From the NCBI GenBank assembly GCA_030062745.1, contig CP099844.1, forward strand, positions 3,873,481 through 3,937,480: 64,000 nucleotides of DNA, read 5' to 3'. Each line of letters begins with the position of its first letter. Position 1 is the first letter of the stretch. This document shows, one piece after another, positions 35,401 to 47,345 of the stretch. The notes beneath the pieces are model-generated. The model saw nothing but the letters and a program-made list of their open reading frames with translations. It was not told where the DNA came from and made no database searches. Source of the DNA: Capitulum mitella. Its lineage: Eukaryota; Arthropoda; Thecostraca; Pollicipedomorpha; Pollicipedidae. The position numbers and the translations under genes are program-made.

Positions 35401-35930
35401 GACACCGCGGCCACGGACCGCCAGACGCTAACAAACTGTCCACGGTCGTGCTGGACAGACCGACGGCGGGAGGGGGGAGGGGGGTCAGCGGAGCGGCAGA
35501 GCGGCCCACGCCGCGGACTGCCTGTCACCGGGCTGTCAGGTCCAGCGGCGGCTCGAGTGACAGCTGCAGGATAGCCGTCACCTGGCTGTCCGGCCCGCTG
35601 ACGGCTCCGGTGACAGTCGCCAGGGTTCTTCAGTGACGGCCGAGGGCGCAAGTAACCTCCCGCATGACAGCGCCAGTGACGGCCCCGGTGACGCGATCAG
35701 TAGCAGCCACGGCGACATCAGTGATGTCCCGGATGACGGCGTCAGTGACGGCCTGGGTGACGACGTCAGTGAAGGCTCCGGTGACGACGTCAGTGAAGGC
35801 CGCACAGCGTTGCCGGTGACTGTCGTCAGTGAGGTTATCACGGCCGAAGTCTGACCAGGCCGCGGCGGTAACGGCCATTTTCGCGGTACGGCTGACCGTT
35901 TCGTGCCGTTACCGGTCACAGCAAGTGGGT
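35400..35930. other. CpG-rich island 13 (TGACG-rich)
   Basis: GC-rich block in which GTGACGGC/CCGTCAC-type motifs recur throughout, including the 24-bp array listed separately. Many TGACG and GACGTCA half-sites of the CREB/ATF type result from the repetition. Confidence 0.5.
35660..35810. repeat. 24-bp tandem repeat, about 6 units
   Basis: The GTCAGTGA-type core recurs with a 24-bp spacing (TCAG at 35718, 35742, 35766 and 35790), with one earlier 21-bp step. The two best units read GACGACGTCAGTGAAGGC at 35759 and 35783. Since all steps are multiples of three, a plus-strand frame (35633-35854) shows an acidic octapeptide repeat with DDVSEGSG. I treat it as a minisatellite, with coding as an untested alternative. 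Confidence 0.75.
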
Positions 35931-36159
35931 CACGTCGCGCCTGACGACGCGTACGAATGACCCTGGAATTCCCCAGTCAATGGGCCAGGATCAGGACTCC
36001 TGAACACGACCCCAGCTACAGAATGTTCCGTCGAAACACCAGCAACCATTTTCTAAGCACGTTCATTTCCAGAGCTTTGATATTAATATCAGAGAGCTGA
36101 CTGCTTTTCCATTTATTTCAGACTTTGACATCTGCAGATTGCTTTAGGAGCAGCCACAG

Positions 36160-37240
36160 AAAACCAGCCGCCCGTTCCAATCCCCGGCGCGAGGCAATCC
36201 GCACGATCCCCTGAGATCATCTTCGAAATGTCAGCGATACCAATTTTGTTCTTCCGGCCGGGCAAAACACAATAAGTTCCGCCCGGACGTCGCCGCCGTT
36301 CCTGTCCGCCGGGCAGAGTCGGCAGCTCGGCCCGCTCGGCCGTCGGTGGGCGGCCGCCGGACTCGGCTAGCCGGTGCCGGTGCCGGTGCCGGTGCCGCCG
36401 GCCGACGGGCGCTGGGCCGGGGACGCCGGCCGACAGGGTCGCCTCCCGGCGGCCGAGGCCCACCCGGGGCCTCCAAACTCGCCGTCAATGCCACGGCGCG
36501 CGCGCGCGCGGGGCGTGGCGGCGTTCCGGCGGCCGCGGCTATTTTGGCAATTAGGTCAGACGACTGCGGTACACAGCAATATGTGGCAAACCGATCCGGA
36601 GCCGGAATAATTTCCCCGGGCCCGCGGCGGCGCCCGCAGCCGGCCGGCCGGCGAACCGTGCCCGCGCCGGAGCCGGCCGAGCCGTCCCCCGCTCCGTCCC
36701 GGGTCCGCCGTCCACCCGGCCCGATCAGCCGGTCCCGGATGACCCTCAGACGCCGACGCCCTCCCTCCCGGGGTCCGGGTCCGGTAAGGAGCCGTAAATG
36801 GCGTCATTAAACGGCGCGGACGAGGCGGGACGCGACGAGCGCCTCAGCGGCTGATGATCCCGCGGCGTCGGGCCATGATTAAGTGGTGGGCCGGACCGCT
36901 CCACGGCAGCCGGCCGCCGCCTCCGCCGGCGCACGTTGCGGCCGGGATCGATGCTCTCTTCATCTCCGGAACGTCTGCCGGGCGCGGCGCTGACCCCGCG
37001 CCCCGGCCGCCCGGCCACCGCCGAACGACCGACCCGCAGGAAATTGGCCGCCCGCGACGACAACTTGGCATGTAAAGCTGGGCCGCAGATTCCCAGCGAC
37101 GCCCGGGGGCCTCTTCGGAGCCGGGTCCGGGAGCGTCGTTACACCCACTCCGCGCGACAGCCGGCCCATGAAGGCGCGAACGGCACGTTTAAAACGTCTG
37201 GAAGCGTCGGCCGCGGCCATGATTCCGGTATCGCGCCCAG
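36160..37240. other. CpG-rich island 14
   Basis: The strongest island in the window. It includes a CCGGTG hexamer run at about 36371-36396, a CG-dinucleotide run near 36498-36510, and AT cores in GC DNA: GCCGTAAATGGC (36791-36802), CATTAAACGGC (36805-36815) and ATGATTAAGTGG (about 36884-36895), the last containing the NK2-type homeodomain motif TTAAGTGG. Open frames of up to 154 aa are compositional. Confidence 0.6.
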
Positions 37241-37339
37241 GGCGGCCATTGCTCAGGGTGATCTGGGAGGCTGTTACGCTGAAGACTTCTTCGATTAAAC
37301 CGACGTCAAAATAGCCACACGTTAAGCTATCTCAGGGCG

Positions 37340-38260
37340 CCCACCGAAGCATCGCCGGCAGCGGCATTGCAGAGGCAGCCACTGCAACTTTACCGAGCCA
37401 ACAACCGCGCACCAAGCGCAGTGTACACTGCGACAGGATTTTCACGAAATCGGCTGTTCCCTATTCGCGGACAGGACGTCGCGAGCTGCCGGCCCCGCGG
37501 CCAAGAGCAACAGGTGTCGGCCGCGGCGGCCGCCGTCCGGGAAGCCTGTTACTCAGCAGTCGGCGGCGGCGACGGACGTCCGTCGCCGCGAGCCGCACGC
37601 ATGCCGTCCGCCGTCATCTATCTCGCCCGGACAGGCGGCGGCGGCGGCGGCGGCGGCGCCCCACTCCCCGCCCCCCGGCCGGGATCGGGTGTGCGTCCGT
37701 GGCGGCCGAGTAGCTTTGTTGTCACGCGACTGGTCTGCCGTCGGCTGGATTATCATTGGAGGACCACGGCCCGGCGGTCTTCATCCCGCAGGTGAAGGTC
37801 AACGGCGCAGCAGTCTGCTATAGCCCTCAGCTGGACCTGTTCCCTCGGTCGGAGGACAGGGCGGCAGGCCCAGCAGTCGTCCTCTTCCGGCCGGACAGGG
37901 GACGTGGGCCACTTGATCGGACCCCAGTTGGCCCCGCCAGGAGAGAGAAGAGGACAGTTCAAGGGCGAGCCGGGAAGACACACTGTCGGCCCCTCCCTGG
38001 AACGGGTGCGGTCCGCAGGTCCCTCCTCGCTGGACCAGGGACGGCCCACCGATCTCCTTGGAGCACGGGCAGACCGCCGGTCCTTCCTCGCTGGACCAGG
38101 GGCGGTCCGCTGGTCTCGCCAACGGGACGCTGGAAGCTGGAGGGCGGCACAGTTAAGCAGGCAGCGGCGCACGAGACCGTTTCTGGGGAGTTGCGGGCCG
38201 ACCGGACGGTGTTGACATGGCCGGATTCCCAGCAGCCTTGTCAGACTCATTTCGTTGATT
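37340..38260. other. CpG-rich island 15
   Basis: GC-rich, with a GGC trimer run at about 37634-37658. Open frames of 142-168 aa occur in both directions and mirror each other's stop-poor composition. No domain recognised. Confidence 0.5.
37960..38130. repeat. Degenerate ~31-bp / 61-bp tandem repeat
   Basis: TCCTCGCTGGACCAGGG-type sequence at 38024-38040 recurs at 38085-38101 (61-bp step). Looser half-unit matches are seen between and before them (CCCTCCCTGGAACGGG, CTCCTTGGAGCACGGG), implying an older unit of about 31 bp. Confidence 0.6.
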
Positions 38261-41190
38261 AAAGTCGCTCCGAGCTGGGCAGGCTCCAGAAGAATTTCAC
38301 CCTCCTAGAGCTGACCGTTGCTCAGAGGTGGAAACCCTCCCCAGGGCAGAACAAAAGTCGAATGATAAATTAGGATGGGTGCCGCTGCAGCAGACAGACA
38401 GGTGACCAGATCGGGTAAATGTCTGACGTTCACATGTCTGATAGACATTAAAAGGACTAAAAGGGCACGTGAGTAATGAGCCCACAAGCATGGAGAACAG
38501 TGTTGTCAAGGAATGTGGTTTCTGACCGTTCCAACCATGCCGTGCATTCGTAACATGTGAAAATAAAATATTTACAACAAAAAGACCTTCACGCCTAAAG
38601 CGTCGGTGCACTTTTCCGATCATTCATCATCAGGTTTGCATGCGTAACACTGGGATCGCACCAAGAGAATGGTAGAGAATATAAGAAAAGTACTTGCCAT
38701 GCATAGAGAAATCACCTAAAAGTTGGAGCGCACCCATATATGGGCATATTAGAAGTATTCCTGGAACATTTTCAATGATTGCCCCAGACAAATGTGCCGA
38801 ACGTTTATTCACCACGTGTAAAACCCGCACACCTTTGTTGACAACTATATCAATCATTATGTTCCTTGTTTTTTCTTGTCAAGTGCACAAGTGAATAACC
38901 AAAAGTAAAATGGTGGATACCAGACTGAGGCCAACCTGACAGCATATGATAAAAACGCGTCCCTACTGCTCAAGAAAGGACAGGCCACAGGCTGATTCCC
39001 ATCCTAATGTGGGTACAAGTGCCATCCATTAGAGACCCTGCCTTGTTCGGAAAAGCAGAACGGGCCGGGCAGATTACGTTAAAAGAAAAGATCGCTCTCG
39101 TTTTCATCCTGTACTGCCGGCTCCGACCCCGTTGTCCTGGGGAGCAGCGAGTTCGATTCCAGTCGTTATCTTTTGTCATTTCCGTCCCATTGGCTTTTTC
39201 ACATTCGGTCTCCGGTGGCGGGACCAATGCCTTGTATTTCAGTGGTCACTAAAATAATGATTTCTTACAAAATGACTGAAATTCAAGATCAACAGGAGTT
39301 CGAATATTATGTTCGCGTAACAACGGTGGCCCGACTATTTTTGGAGTGTGACGCCATGTGCGGTGGGTCATTAACTCGGTAATCCCGTTCATCACATTCG
39401 TTATGAAGCGCGTTTTGTCTCCTCAGAATCGCCGAGCTCTGGTGTCATTAGCAGGCGGAAAATCCCGCCTCAGTTTCAGAAAAGCATCGCTGAAAGGCAA
39501 ATGAAAAACGCAGCCGCTGGACGAACTAAATCCTCACAAATGGGCCAAAGGCCATTTGTGACGGCGACAAATCAAAGATGCTGGGAAAGATACAGTGCGA
39601 ATCAGTCAGACAAAAACAAAACAAATGGAACTAAAAACGCGCAACTGAACAACGAATTAGAGGTCTACAAACACATTAACCAATGCGCAGTCAACATGAG
39701 ACATCACTGCGGTTCATCCGTTCCTTTTTTTTAATTTTCTCGCCTTTGATTCTATTTACGATTGATTGATTAATTGATTCTATTTATTCTATTTGATTTA
39801 TTTATTTTGATTCTATTTCTATTTATACAACGCTTTTGATTCTATTTCAGGCCACTGCGCAGAAAATTTTCTGGCGTTGCAGAGGACGTGTTGTTGATGC
39901 TCAGCGAGAGCAAGCGTATCAGACGACAACAAGAATTTACGAGCGGAGCCGTGGGCCGAACAGTGTTAGTTCAACTAACAAAAAAGAAAATCACATTCAG
40001 TCATGGGCCCGACCCGGCCCGCCCCGACTCGGCCGATAAGCCTTCAGCTAGTTAATTATTTTGCAGTCGCAGGGCATCGAATCACGAGATTGCCACCAAA
40101 AGATAGCCCGATTCATTATTCGGGTGGATTTGCGTTCTTGTGCGTAGGCTTGCAGCCTCTCTTATTTGCGTAATCATAACTGTAGCAATGTTTCGCTCTT
40201 AGACATTTCCACGGGTCTTTTGGAACTGCTGAATAGCCACGGCAAATGTCATGGACACGCGAGACGTTCAGATTTGTAATTAATCGGGTTAACGTGGGGC
40301 AGAAGTAAATCAGAAACCATAAATTTGTATTGAAAAATGTATGATGGGAAAATAACTGAGCTGAACAATATTTTCAAATGTGTTTCTTCCAAATCTGAAC
40401 AGCATCGCGCTTTGCCGCTTTCATCATGCTAACCACACAGCGTCTCACTGGTTTATTGTGCCAGTCTTTACAATGCTCCATGCGGGGATCGTGTGGCACT
40501 TACACTTTGCGAACACTGCACATACATACTTTCGGTGAGAATTTGGATGATCTTAATCAACAGGTAGGCGTTATATCCCAGAACATTACGAAAGAACCTG
40601 ATGAACGTACTTAAGCGCTTTTCGTCAAATGGATGAGTCTAAAACGTTTCAAAATATTGCTAATGTAGTCCGTCTTAATATACCCGTTAAAGCAAAAGAA
40701 ATGTTCAAACGCCGTGTAAACTGGTCCAGAACCATTTCCAAACCGGTCCCAGAACCAAAGTGCTTAAAACGCAGTTGGAATTTATTTTTCTTTGATGGTC
40801 CGAACGTAAGTTCTATTGCTGGAGTTAAAGGAAGCTGTTGTTCACAAAATTTTTCCTGAGTTTAAGATTTTTCACGTCTTTTCCAGCTCTCTCTTTAATC
40901 AAGGCGACGAAGATAATATTAGTTGCAGCTTTTCCGAAGGCCAATATGTAAACGACTACGTGCGTCATTCTGCGTCGCTCTCTCGGTGAAGGAGGTCATC
41001 TCCTGATTAACAGTTCGTCGAAAATCGTCTGAATACTGTACAGTCTTCTTCCATACCATTTGATTCGCAAGTTTCTTTCCTTCCCATTTCATTTGCTGCT
41101 ATTTTGTTCACCAAACTCCAATAATTGAAATAACAGGCATCTCCTTTCACGTTTGACATAAAACACCAGTGGTGTTTCACCCCAGCGAAA
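38260..41190. other. Intergenic, no gene recognised
   Basis: AT-leaning. A B-box-like GAGTTCGATTCC near 39149 lacks a matching tRNA fold. T/A-rich ATTGATTCTATTT-type runs occur at 39748-39850. Open frames are short and unrecognised. Confidence 0.45.
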
Positions 41191-41199
41191 ATTACCATT

Positions 41200-41690
41200 C
41201 AAAATGACGGACAGGACAGGTCGTCCTCCTGCCTTCGACATCTCTGACGCCAGCAGCTGCCTCGGTGGGCCCAGTAGTTCAGCGGGCCCCACGGCCCGCC
41301 GCCCAGCGCAGCTCGACCGGCCGCCCACGTGCCGTCCGGCCGCCACGTGCGACCGTCGTCGGGCGCCGGCCGTCGCCGGCGATACGATCGGACGGCGGCC
41401 GGCGGTGACAGAATGCGGCCGGATGCCCGGTGAGAGGCCGCCGAGCGGCGCCGGCCGCCCTGGAAACTGGCGCGCCGCCGCGCCGGAGATCGCCGCCGCT
41501 CGCAGGCGGCCCCAGATCGCGCTGGCAGCAGCAGGAGAGTCGCAGACCGGCTGGATAGCCGCCGGTGTCGGCCGGCTAAGTTCCCTCTGCGGGATGGCGA
41601 AGATCCGGTCGTTTGCGCCTACCGGCCGGGGAGATGCGCCGCCTGGCAAAGTCACGCCGGCTATCGCTTTCCTGGTAAGTGCTCCATCAA
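41200..41690. other. CpG-rich island 16
   Basis: GC-rich block with GCCGGC and GGCGCC motifs. Frames of 266 aa (plus) and 235 aa (minus) overlap, which is a sign of composition rather than coding. Confidence 0.5.
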
Positions 41691-42800
41691 GGCGCTCGAG
41701 AATGACAGGGAAACGGGGCCAGGGACACGGAAGCACCAAACACGGCACACATTCCTGGAGAGCGTCCCTCCACCACGGCCTGCCCTCATGTTCCAATGCT
41801 AATCCGGCAATGTTTACTTCCAGGGAGGATACACGCGTAAGGCAGTGTGATGAGTGCCTTTGTCGGTTTCAGCCTGTCTTCAGTTTGGAAATGTTCTGTT
41901 CATATATTTGGGGTATCAAGGAACTAAGCAAACAGACTACACTGTCAGGAGTGGCCGGACCTGGTTTATATATACGGATTACCGTTTCAAAAATACTACC
42001 GTGAAAAAACTACGTGCCCATATCTGACCTACAAAAATGTCACCAGCTGCCTATATTCTGCATAGCTTTTTACAATTTTCTCCTCGATTTCTTAAAAAAG
42101 GAGTGCACTTATTTTACACTTCCAATAACAAAAGTACTATGCATGCCTAATGGTCAAAAAACAATTATTTGGAGCAAAAGGAAAATTTTTGAGGATTTGG
42201 TTGGCCATTATTGGATCAAAAACGACGGTTGTCGATAGAAAATGCCTGATATGCTTGATCTGTTGTGAAACTTAATTTCCTTTCCATTGCTGATTAATTA
42301 TCCTTGCAGCTCGTAGCGACTGATTCCAGCAAATGTCACTGAATTGACTGACCAACATTAAAATTATCTTTATTCGCATTATCGTATTGGTTCGTTGCAA
42401 GAGTCACATAGACAAAGATCTCAAGGAGTCACCAACCATCCGGGCACTTCTCAGAAACCCGAAAACTCCCGTCGGAGCGGCATTGAAGGAAGGACTTTGA
42501 ATTTTACGCCTTCATTTCAACACTCAATCTATTTTTAGCCATTAACAGCAGTTCTGATGTGGGGTAGTTGTGGGCTGTAATAAAGGTCTCTTTTTATCAG
42601 TCAGTCGAGGCTTTGGGGTACTCTGGGCAGTTTAATTCAGTTTGCAATTTGCATAATTTGGGCCCCCTTCGCTCAACCGGACTATTAAGACGCTGCGCCA
42701 TTCAGCATACTGGCTGGTAATACGGTGACGAATCGTCGGCTGTCCCTCAATAATTATTCAGGGACGCGCACATTCCTTCACGTGTTGATAGCCAGGTGGT
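41690..42800. other. Intergenic, no feature seen
   Basis: AT-rich, without recognisable genes or repeats. Confidence 0.5.
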
Positions 42801-43220
42801 GGCACCACCACCGCAGAGACACGGAGACACACCTGCTGCGGAAGATCCGCACGGAGCCGAGTCATTCCTACACGGCCGGGCCGCGGCGCGCCACGTGGCG
42901 CCGTTGACTCGAATCAGCGACTCGTGAACACCACAAAGGACGGCAACGCGCGGTCCCGAGCCGACACGGCTTCGGCGGCCGGTCGTCGGCAGCTGTTTGT
43001 TGTTACACGCGCAGCAGAAATCAATGTCGCTAGGCTGCGTGGGATTTACGCCGGCAAATACCCATGCTTCGAGGCACTCCACAAACAGGTTAAACGCATC
43101 GAGGTCCGCCGTTTGGCGCGGTGGGGAGCGAACGCAACGTCATCCGTGGCGAAACGCTTGCGACAAAAAGTAGCAATACAGCTCGGCGCGGCGCCGCGAT
43201 GGTTGGATTTGAAAGACGGG
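42800..43220. other. CpG-containing region 17
   Basis: Moderately CpG-rich, with unrecognised overlapping frames of 106-111 aa. Confidence 0.4.
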
Positions 43221-43390
43221 GCTTTGGATTTGCATGCATTATGATACGCTGCAGTTCGATGATGTGTTTATGACATCACATTTTCACCTTCTTCGCAATG
43301 CAATGCATGCCGCAGCTATTGAGTTATCTATTTAGCAACACCCCACTGGTATCTGTCATAAATTATATTTATTATATACTGCATATGTGT

Positions 43391-43532
<142 letters not shown>

Positions 43533-43539
43533 TTACATT

Positions 43540-45887
43540 ATTTTGAGCAGCCTCCGCTTTGAACCACAGTACTCTGCCATGTCACGTTGAGGAATGAGCT
43601 CGCGACCTTTCCCCTCGAGAACAGGAAGGGTGATTGTCTGGAGGACGGACTCCATAAGAAGAGGACTGACAGGAGGACTGACTCCGAAAGAAGAGGACTG
43701 ACGAGAGGACCGACTTCGTAGGAGAGGATAGGGACCTCCGCATACCGTGTGGTGAGAGGCTCGACGTGGGTTGGAATTTTCGCATGTCCGGATCTTTGGT
43801 TAGCAGGCACTACTTCACGAACTTCAAGGGCCTCAGAACAAACCCGGCCAGGACATGTTTCTCCCATATTCACTTTGATCCGTGTATGCTTGTGACTCTG
43901 GCATGCAAATGTGCCCGTTGTGGGTAAACAGACTGAATTAACGTAAACATAAATACCTCAATGAATGCTGTGCTATCAAAGGCCCACTTACAGCACTCAG
44001 TTGGTTCATGCAATCTGTCACTGTCGTTACATTGGTTTATGGTGGTAACGCCTAAATATCGGCATGGTATCCAGGTTTGACAGACGCTCCTCCGACATCT
44101 GTTTCCAGAAAAAAATTAGCATGAAATGCGATGTGAGGAACCTTGAACCACAATCACAATCACAAACAAAAGGAAACAAATCACAATCATCTTGAATCAC
44201 AAGCCATGACGTGATAGCATGCTCAACTTGAAAAATTAATCGGTTTTGCAGCTTCTATTGACGACGAAGTACGTCCGGTTACATTTCTTTAAGTTCTCAC
44301 AAGCAATTTTCTCTTAATCACAAACTTGGAGGATTTTTGCCCTGAATCCGCAGTTCTGGAATGTCTACCGAGCAGTGTCATTTATTTGAGAGTTCGCTTG
44401 GAGCTACAGCTAACCAGGCGATAAGAAATTTAAGGATGTTAGGGCCACTATAGAGCTGACTATTGACTACATCCGAATGAACTCAGAAAGTTAGGCCGGA
44501 ACTGTTCAAAAGGTTGATTGAAAATAAAATAAACTCGAAATCCGAGAAAGATGGCGTCAGCGCAAAAAGCTTTCAATACATCAGACGACCAGTTCAACAA
44601 CTCTGTACAATAGGAGATCATTTCAGGTTTGATTTCATTGTTGGAGAGACAATGTGCTTATTGCGAAGCTTTAGGACAACCCCCAAGTGCTACCAGGACA
44701 TCACCTTGGGATTTACAACAATCCATACGGTGTTCAATTCTCCTTCAATGATTCTCAATGGGCGCGAGCTAGCAAGAAGTCACAGAACCAGAATTAGCCA
44801 TGCTCATCCTGTGTATTGGTCTTCTCTGTTCACGTTCTGTTGTACATATAAAGAGCGCGTCCATTTGGCCGACGGCGCAGCCAGAGAGGGCCGACCAACC
44901 CCTCGCCCCCTCCTTATGCCCGCATTTTTATAGTGAAACCCATTGCACACCGTCTTCCCCAGCAGGCGGTTTTCGTATGATTTCAGTTCTTACTGAGCTC
45001 CACCACTCCCTTAAAAAATCCCAGCTGCCCCCTGCATACAGCCAAAAATATTCTCGCAATTTCCACCGACGGAATTTTCCATCATGATATTTCCACCACC
45101 GAAAAATTGAGTCTTTTAATAACTCTTCGTCTAAAATAGCCAACTTTATTCCCAAGTTTTACAACACTTTCGTGGCGTTTCTACTTCTGGCAAGGAAAAA
45201 TAACTGTATCGTCAGTAGATTCCTCACCTTCTGTGTACATATGGATTCTCTACTCCAATTTGGTGAACTCAGTAATGGCTCGGAAAGGTCACACAGAAAT
45301 GCCTACTCCCTTGTCTGTCTCTGGGTCGCATGTAATCAGTACGCCGCAGTCCACATTGCAGGTGCAGGTCAACAGGCCTATGACGTTGTGAACCTGAGAT
45401 GGCCTCGCATCATGACCAGCACCGCCTCATTCTTACCTACCGTGATAAATAGCATGCTATTTTCACCAGATGTTGATTTTCCAGTGGCCTATCGAGTGAA
45501 CTGAGCAACGGATCTACCACGTTCTTTTATGTTTGTTTTGCTTTAAAGAATGGTTGGAGGGTTCAGGAAATTATTGTGGACTCAACCGGAATTCGGACAA
45601 GTAATTTCAAGTCAACAAACCTCTGAAAAATGGGAGGGTAAGTTCCAAATCGTCAGGACCTCTTTCCTCGTGTGAAGTTTTTTGTGAGTGCTAGGTCAGC
45701 ATCTTCAACCGCTAGCCTGGATTCCCTCAAGATAGCGAAATTTAACGTGATATTGTATGAACAGTGTTCTGTTGACTTTTGCACTGAACAGAACGAAACA
45801 AATGCATATAAATGAATGGCGAACATGAAAATCATACCGAAAAGGGGATGCATCACCGTAAAAGCTTCGAGGAACTATTTTATGCCT
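43540..45887. other. Intergenic, no gene recognised
   Basis: Balanced composition. GAGGACTGAC-type short direct repeats lie near 43660-43720, and CACAATCA-type repeats near 44150-44195. The longest frame is 139 aa (plus, 44514-44933), unrecognised and without a signal or domain I can name. Confidence 0.4.
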
Positions 45888-47109
45888 TTAACCCTGTGCC
45901 CGGCCGGGGGGGGCTGAATCCGCCCCCCTTGGGTTTTCTGTTTGCCAATGCCAGGGTTTTTGACGCAGCTTCACAAAACTTGGTCACTTTTCCTAGCCAT
46001 TCTTTCCACATGTTGTGACATAATTTCGAAATTCTATTCTGCTCGGGGTGGATCCAGGCAGCGTTTTTTGGAGGCACCTCAGGCCATATTTCGCCCTGTT
46101 CAGGGTAAAAGGAAAATGGCTGCCAAAAACAACATTTTTAAGATAGAACTTAAAACTTTATATGGATATACAGCTAAATAGTTGGGCAACGTGCAAATAC
46201 AATTTTGTTTATCTGAGGTCGCTTTATAGGGTCGGGTCAAGGTCAAACGTCAAAATTTGCTTTTATAATAACAATTTTGGCGTTATTTTTTTTAAAATGC
46301 TAAACCCGAAATTATTTGACGTAGAAGAGTGCCCTCTACTTGCGTATCAGGTTTCGGCTTGATATCAGGTCGGGTCACGGAACTATGACCTGAAATGTCA
46401 GTGCGCGTGCCCTATATCACAATAGTCGTAAAATAAAATTTTTGAAATGGAGTAAATTCAAATGATTGAAAACGTTTACAGATAAGATTAAATGTACACG
46501 AGATCATTCCAAGTGATTCCAAGGTCAGTGGAGGTCATTTAAGGTCAAAGGTCACAAGTTGATCTGAGGAGCATATGACCATGGCAGTTCCCCTTTTTCA
46601 TGTCCCTGGCACCGCCTATGCTAACATTATACAAACATTGTAATACGATCTGTACTTCTTTAGCATACCATGACTAGCAGAAGCCAAAAAAGTGCTTTTG
46701 CTTTTTTGTTCATTCACTTGCTAAAAAAAAATAATCCTCCCATCATTGCTACCTCGTGAACGCCTATGAATTTTCTCAAAATCTGCAATGCGTGCACCAG
46801 TTTCAAAAGCCACATCTATAATCTCTCGATTCATGCCAATTTAATCGAAATCGACCCATAAACAACAGAGTTATAAGAAGTCCAAAAGTACCGCCATTTT
46901 GATATTTTTGCCCCCTATACCTACACCTTTCAAAATTTTGAAAATTTCTTCTTTTCAAAGTGTAGTTTACGTTATGGAAAATCGATTGCCGTTTGTTGCG
47001 ATGAAATCGGACGTGAAGTTCTCGAGATCTCGGGAGGAGGGGCCGAATCCGACCCCCCTCCCCTGCCGGGAATCGGTCATACCGTCTAGTCCTCCGGGAG
47101 CAGGATTAA
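45888..47109 (+). mobile_element. TTAA-type (piggyBac-like) MITE, family A, copy 1
   Basis: Starts at TTAACCCTGTGCCCGG and ends CTCCGGGAGCAGGATTAA, so it is bounded by TTAA on both sides. The interior (TTTTGCCAATTCCAGG-like segment, GGAGGCACCTCAGGCC, GTCGGGTCACGG, a DR1 motif, then a second G/C block) is colinear with copies 2 and 3. It is the most diverged copy. No transposase is encoded, so it must have moved in trans. The superfamily is inferred from TTAA plus CCC/GGG ends. Confidence 0.85.
46542..46554 (+). promoter_or_regulatory. DR1 nuclear-receptor-type site in family A copy 1
   Basis: AGGTCAAAGGTCA is a perfect direct repeat of AGGTCA with one base between, the consensus for RXR/USP-, HNF4- and COUP-type receptors. 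Another AGGTCA sits just upstream. Its presence in all three copies comes from shared descent; function is not shown. Confidence 0.45.
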
Positions 47110-47345
47110 AACTTGGGAAACAAAATGTCCCGTTGCGAAATTCCAAGACTTCTCCACCAGAAACCATGGAACGTAACTGCACCAAATGGACAATACTATT
47201 GTTTTTTTCTTGGGCACACCAGGCAGTCTCTGTGGTGCTGAAAACCAGGCATTACTTACTCCTTCTGCGACACGTCGCGCGCTTATCTTTAGCTTTGTAT
47301 GCAATATTGTGCTGAAAGGGTGCTTTTCCAAAAAAAGGCTTTTGG
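47110..47345. other. Spacer between two tandemly arranged family A copies
   Basis: 236 bp of unique sequence separates copies 1 and 2, which lie in the same orientation. No gene is seen. Confidence 0.6.

Noticed and set aside
39140-39165. B-box-like GAGTTCGATTCC
   Set aside because: The flanking bases do not form a T-stem and no A box is at tRNA spacing.
41089-42004. Overlapping 266-aa (plus) and 235-aa (minus) frames
   Set aside because: Mutually overlapping frames on both strands of a GC island are explained by composition. No motif was recognised.
44514-44933. 139-aa plus-strand frame
   Set aside because: Balanced composition makes it one of the better frames, but no motif is recognisable and a chance frame of this length is expected a few times in 64 kb.
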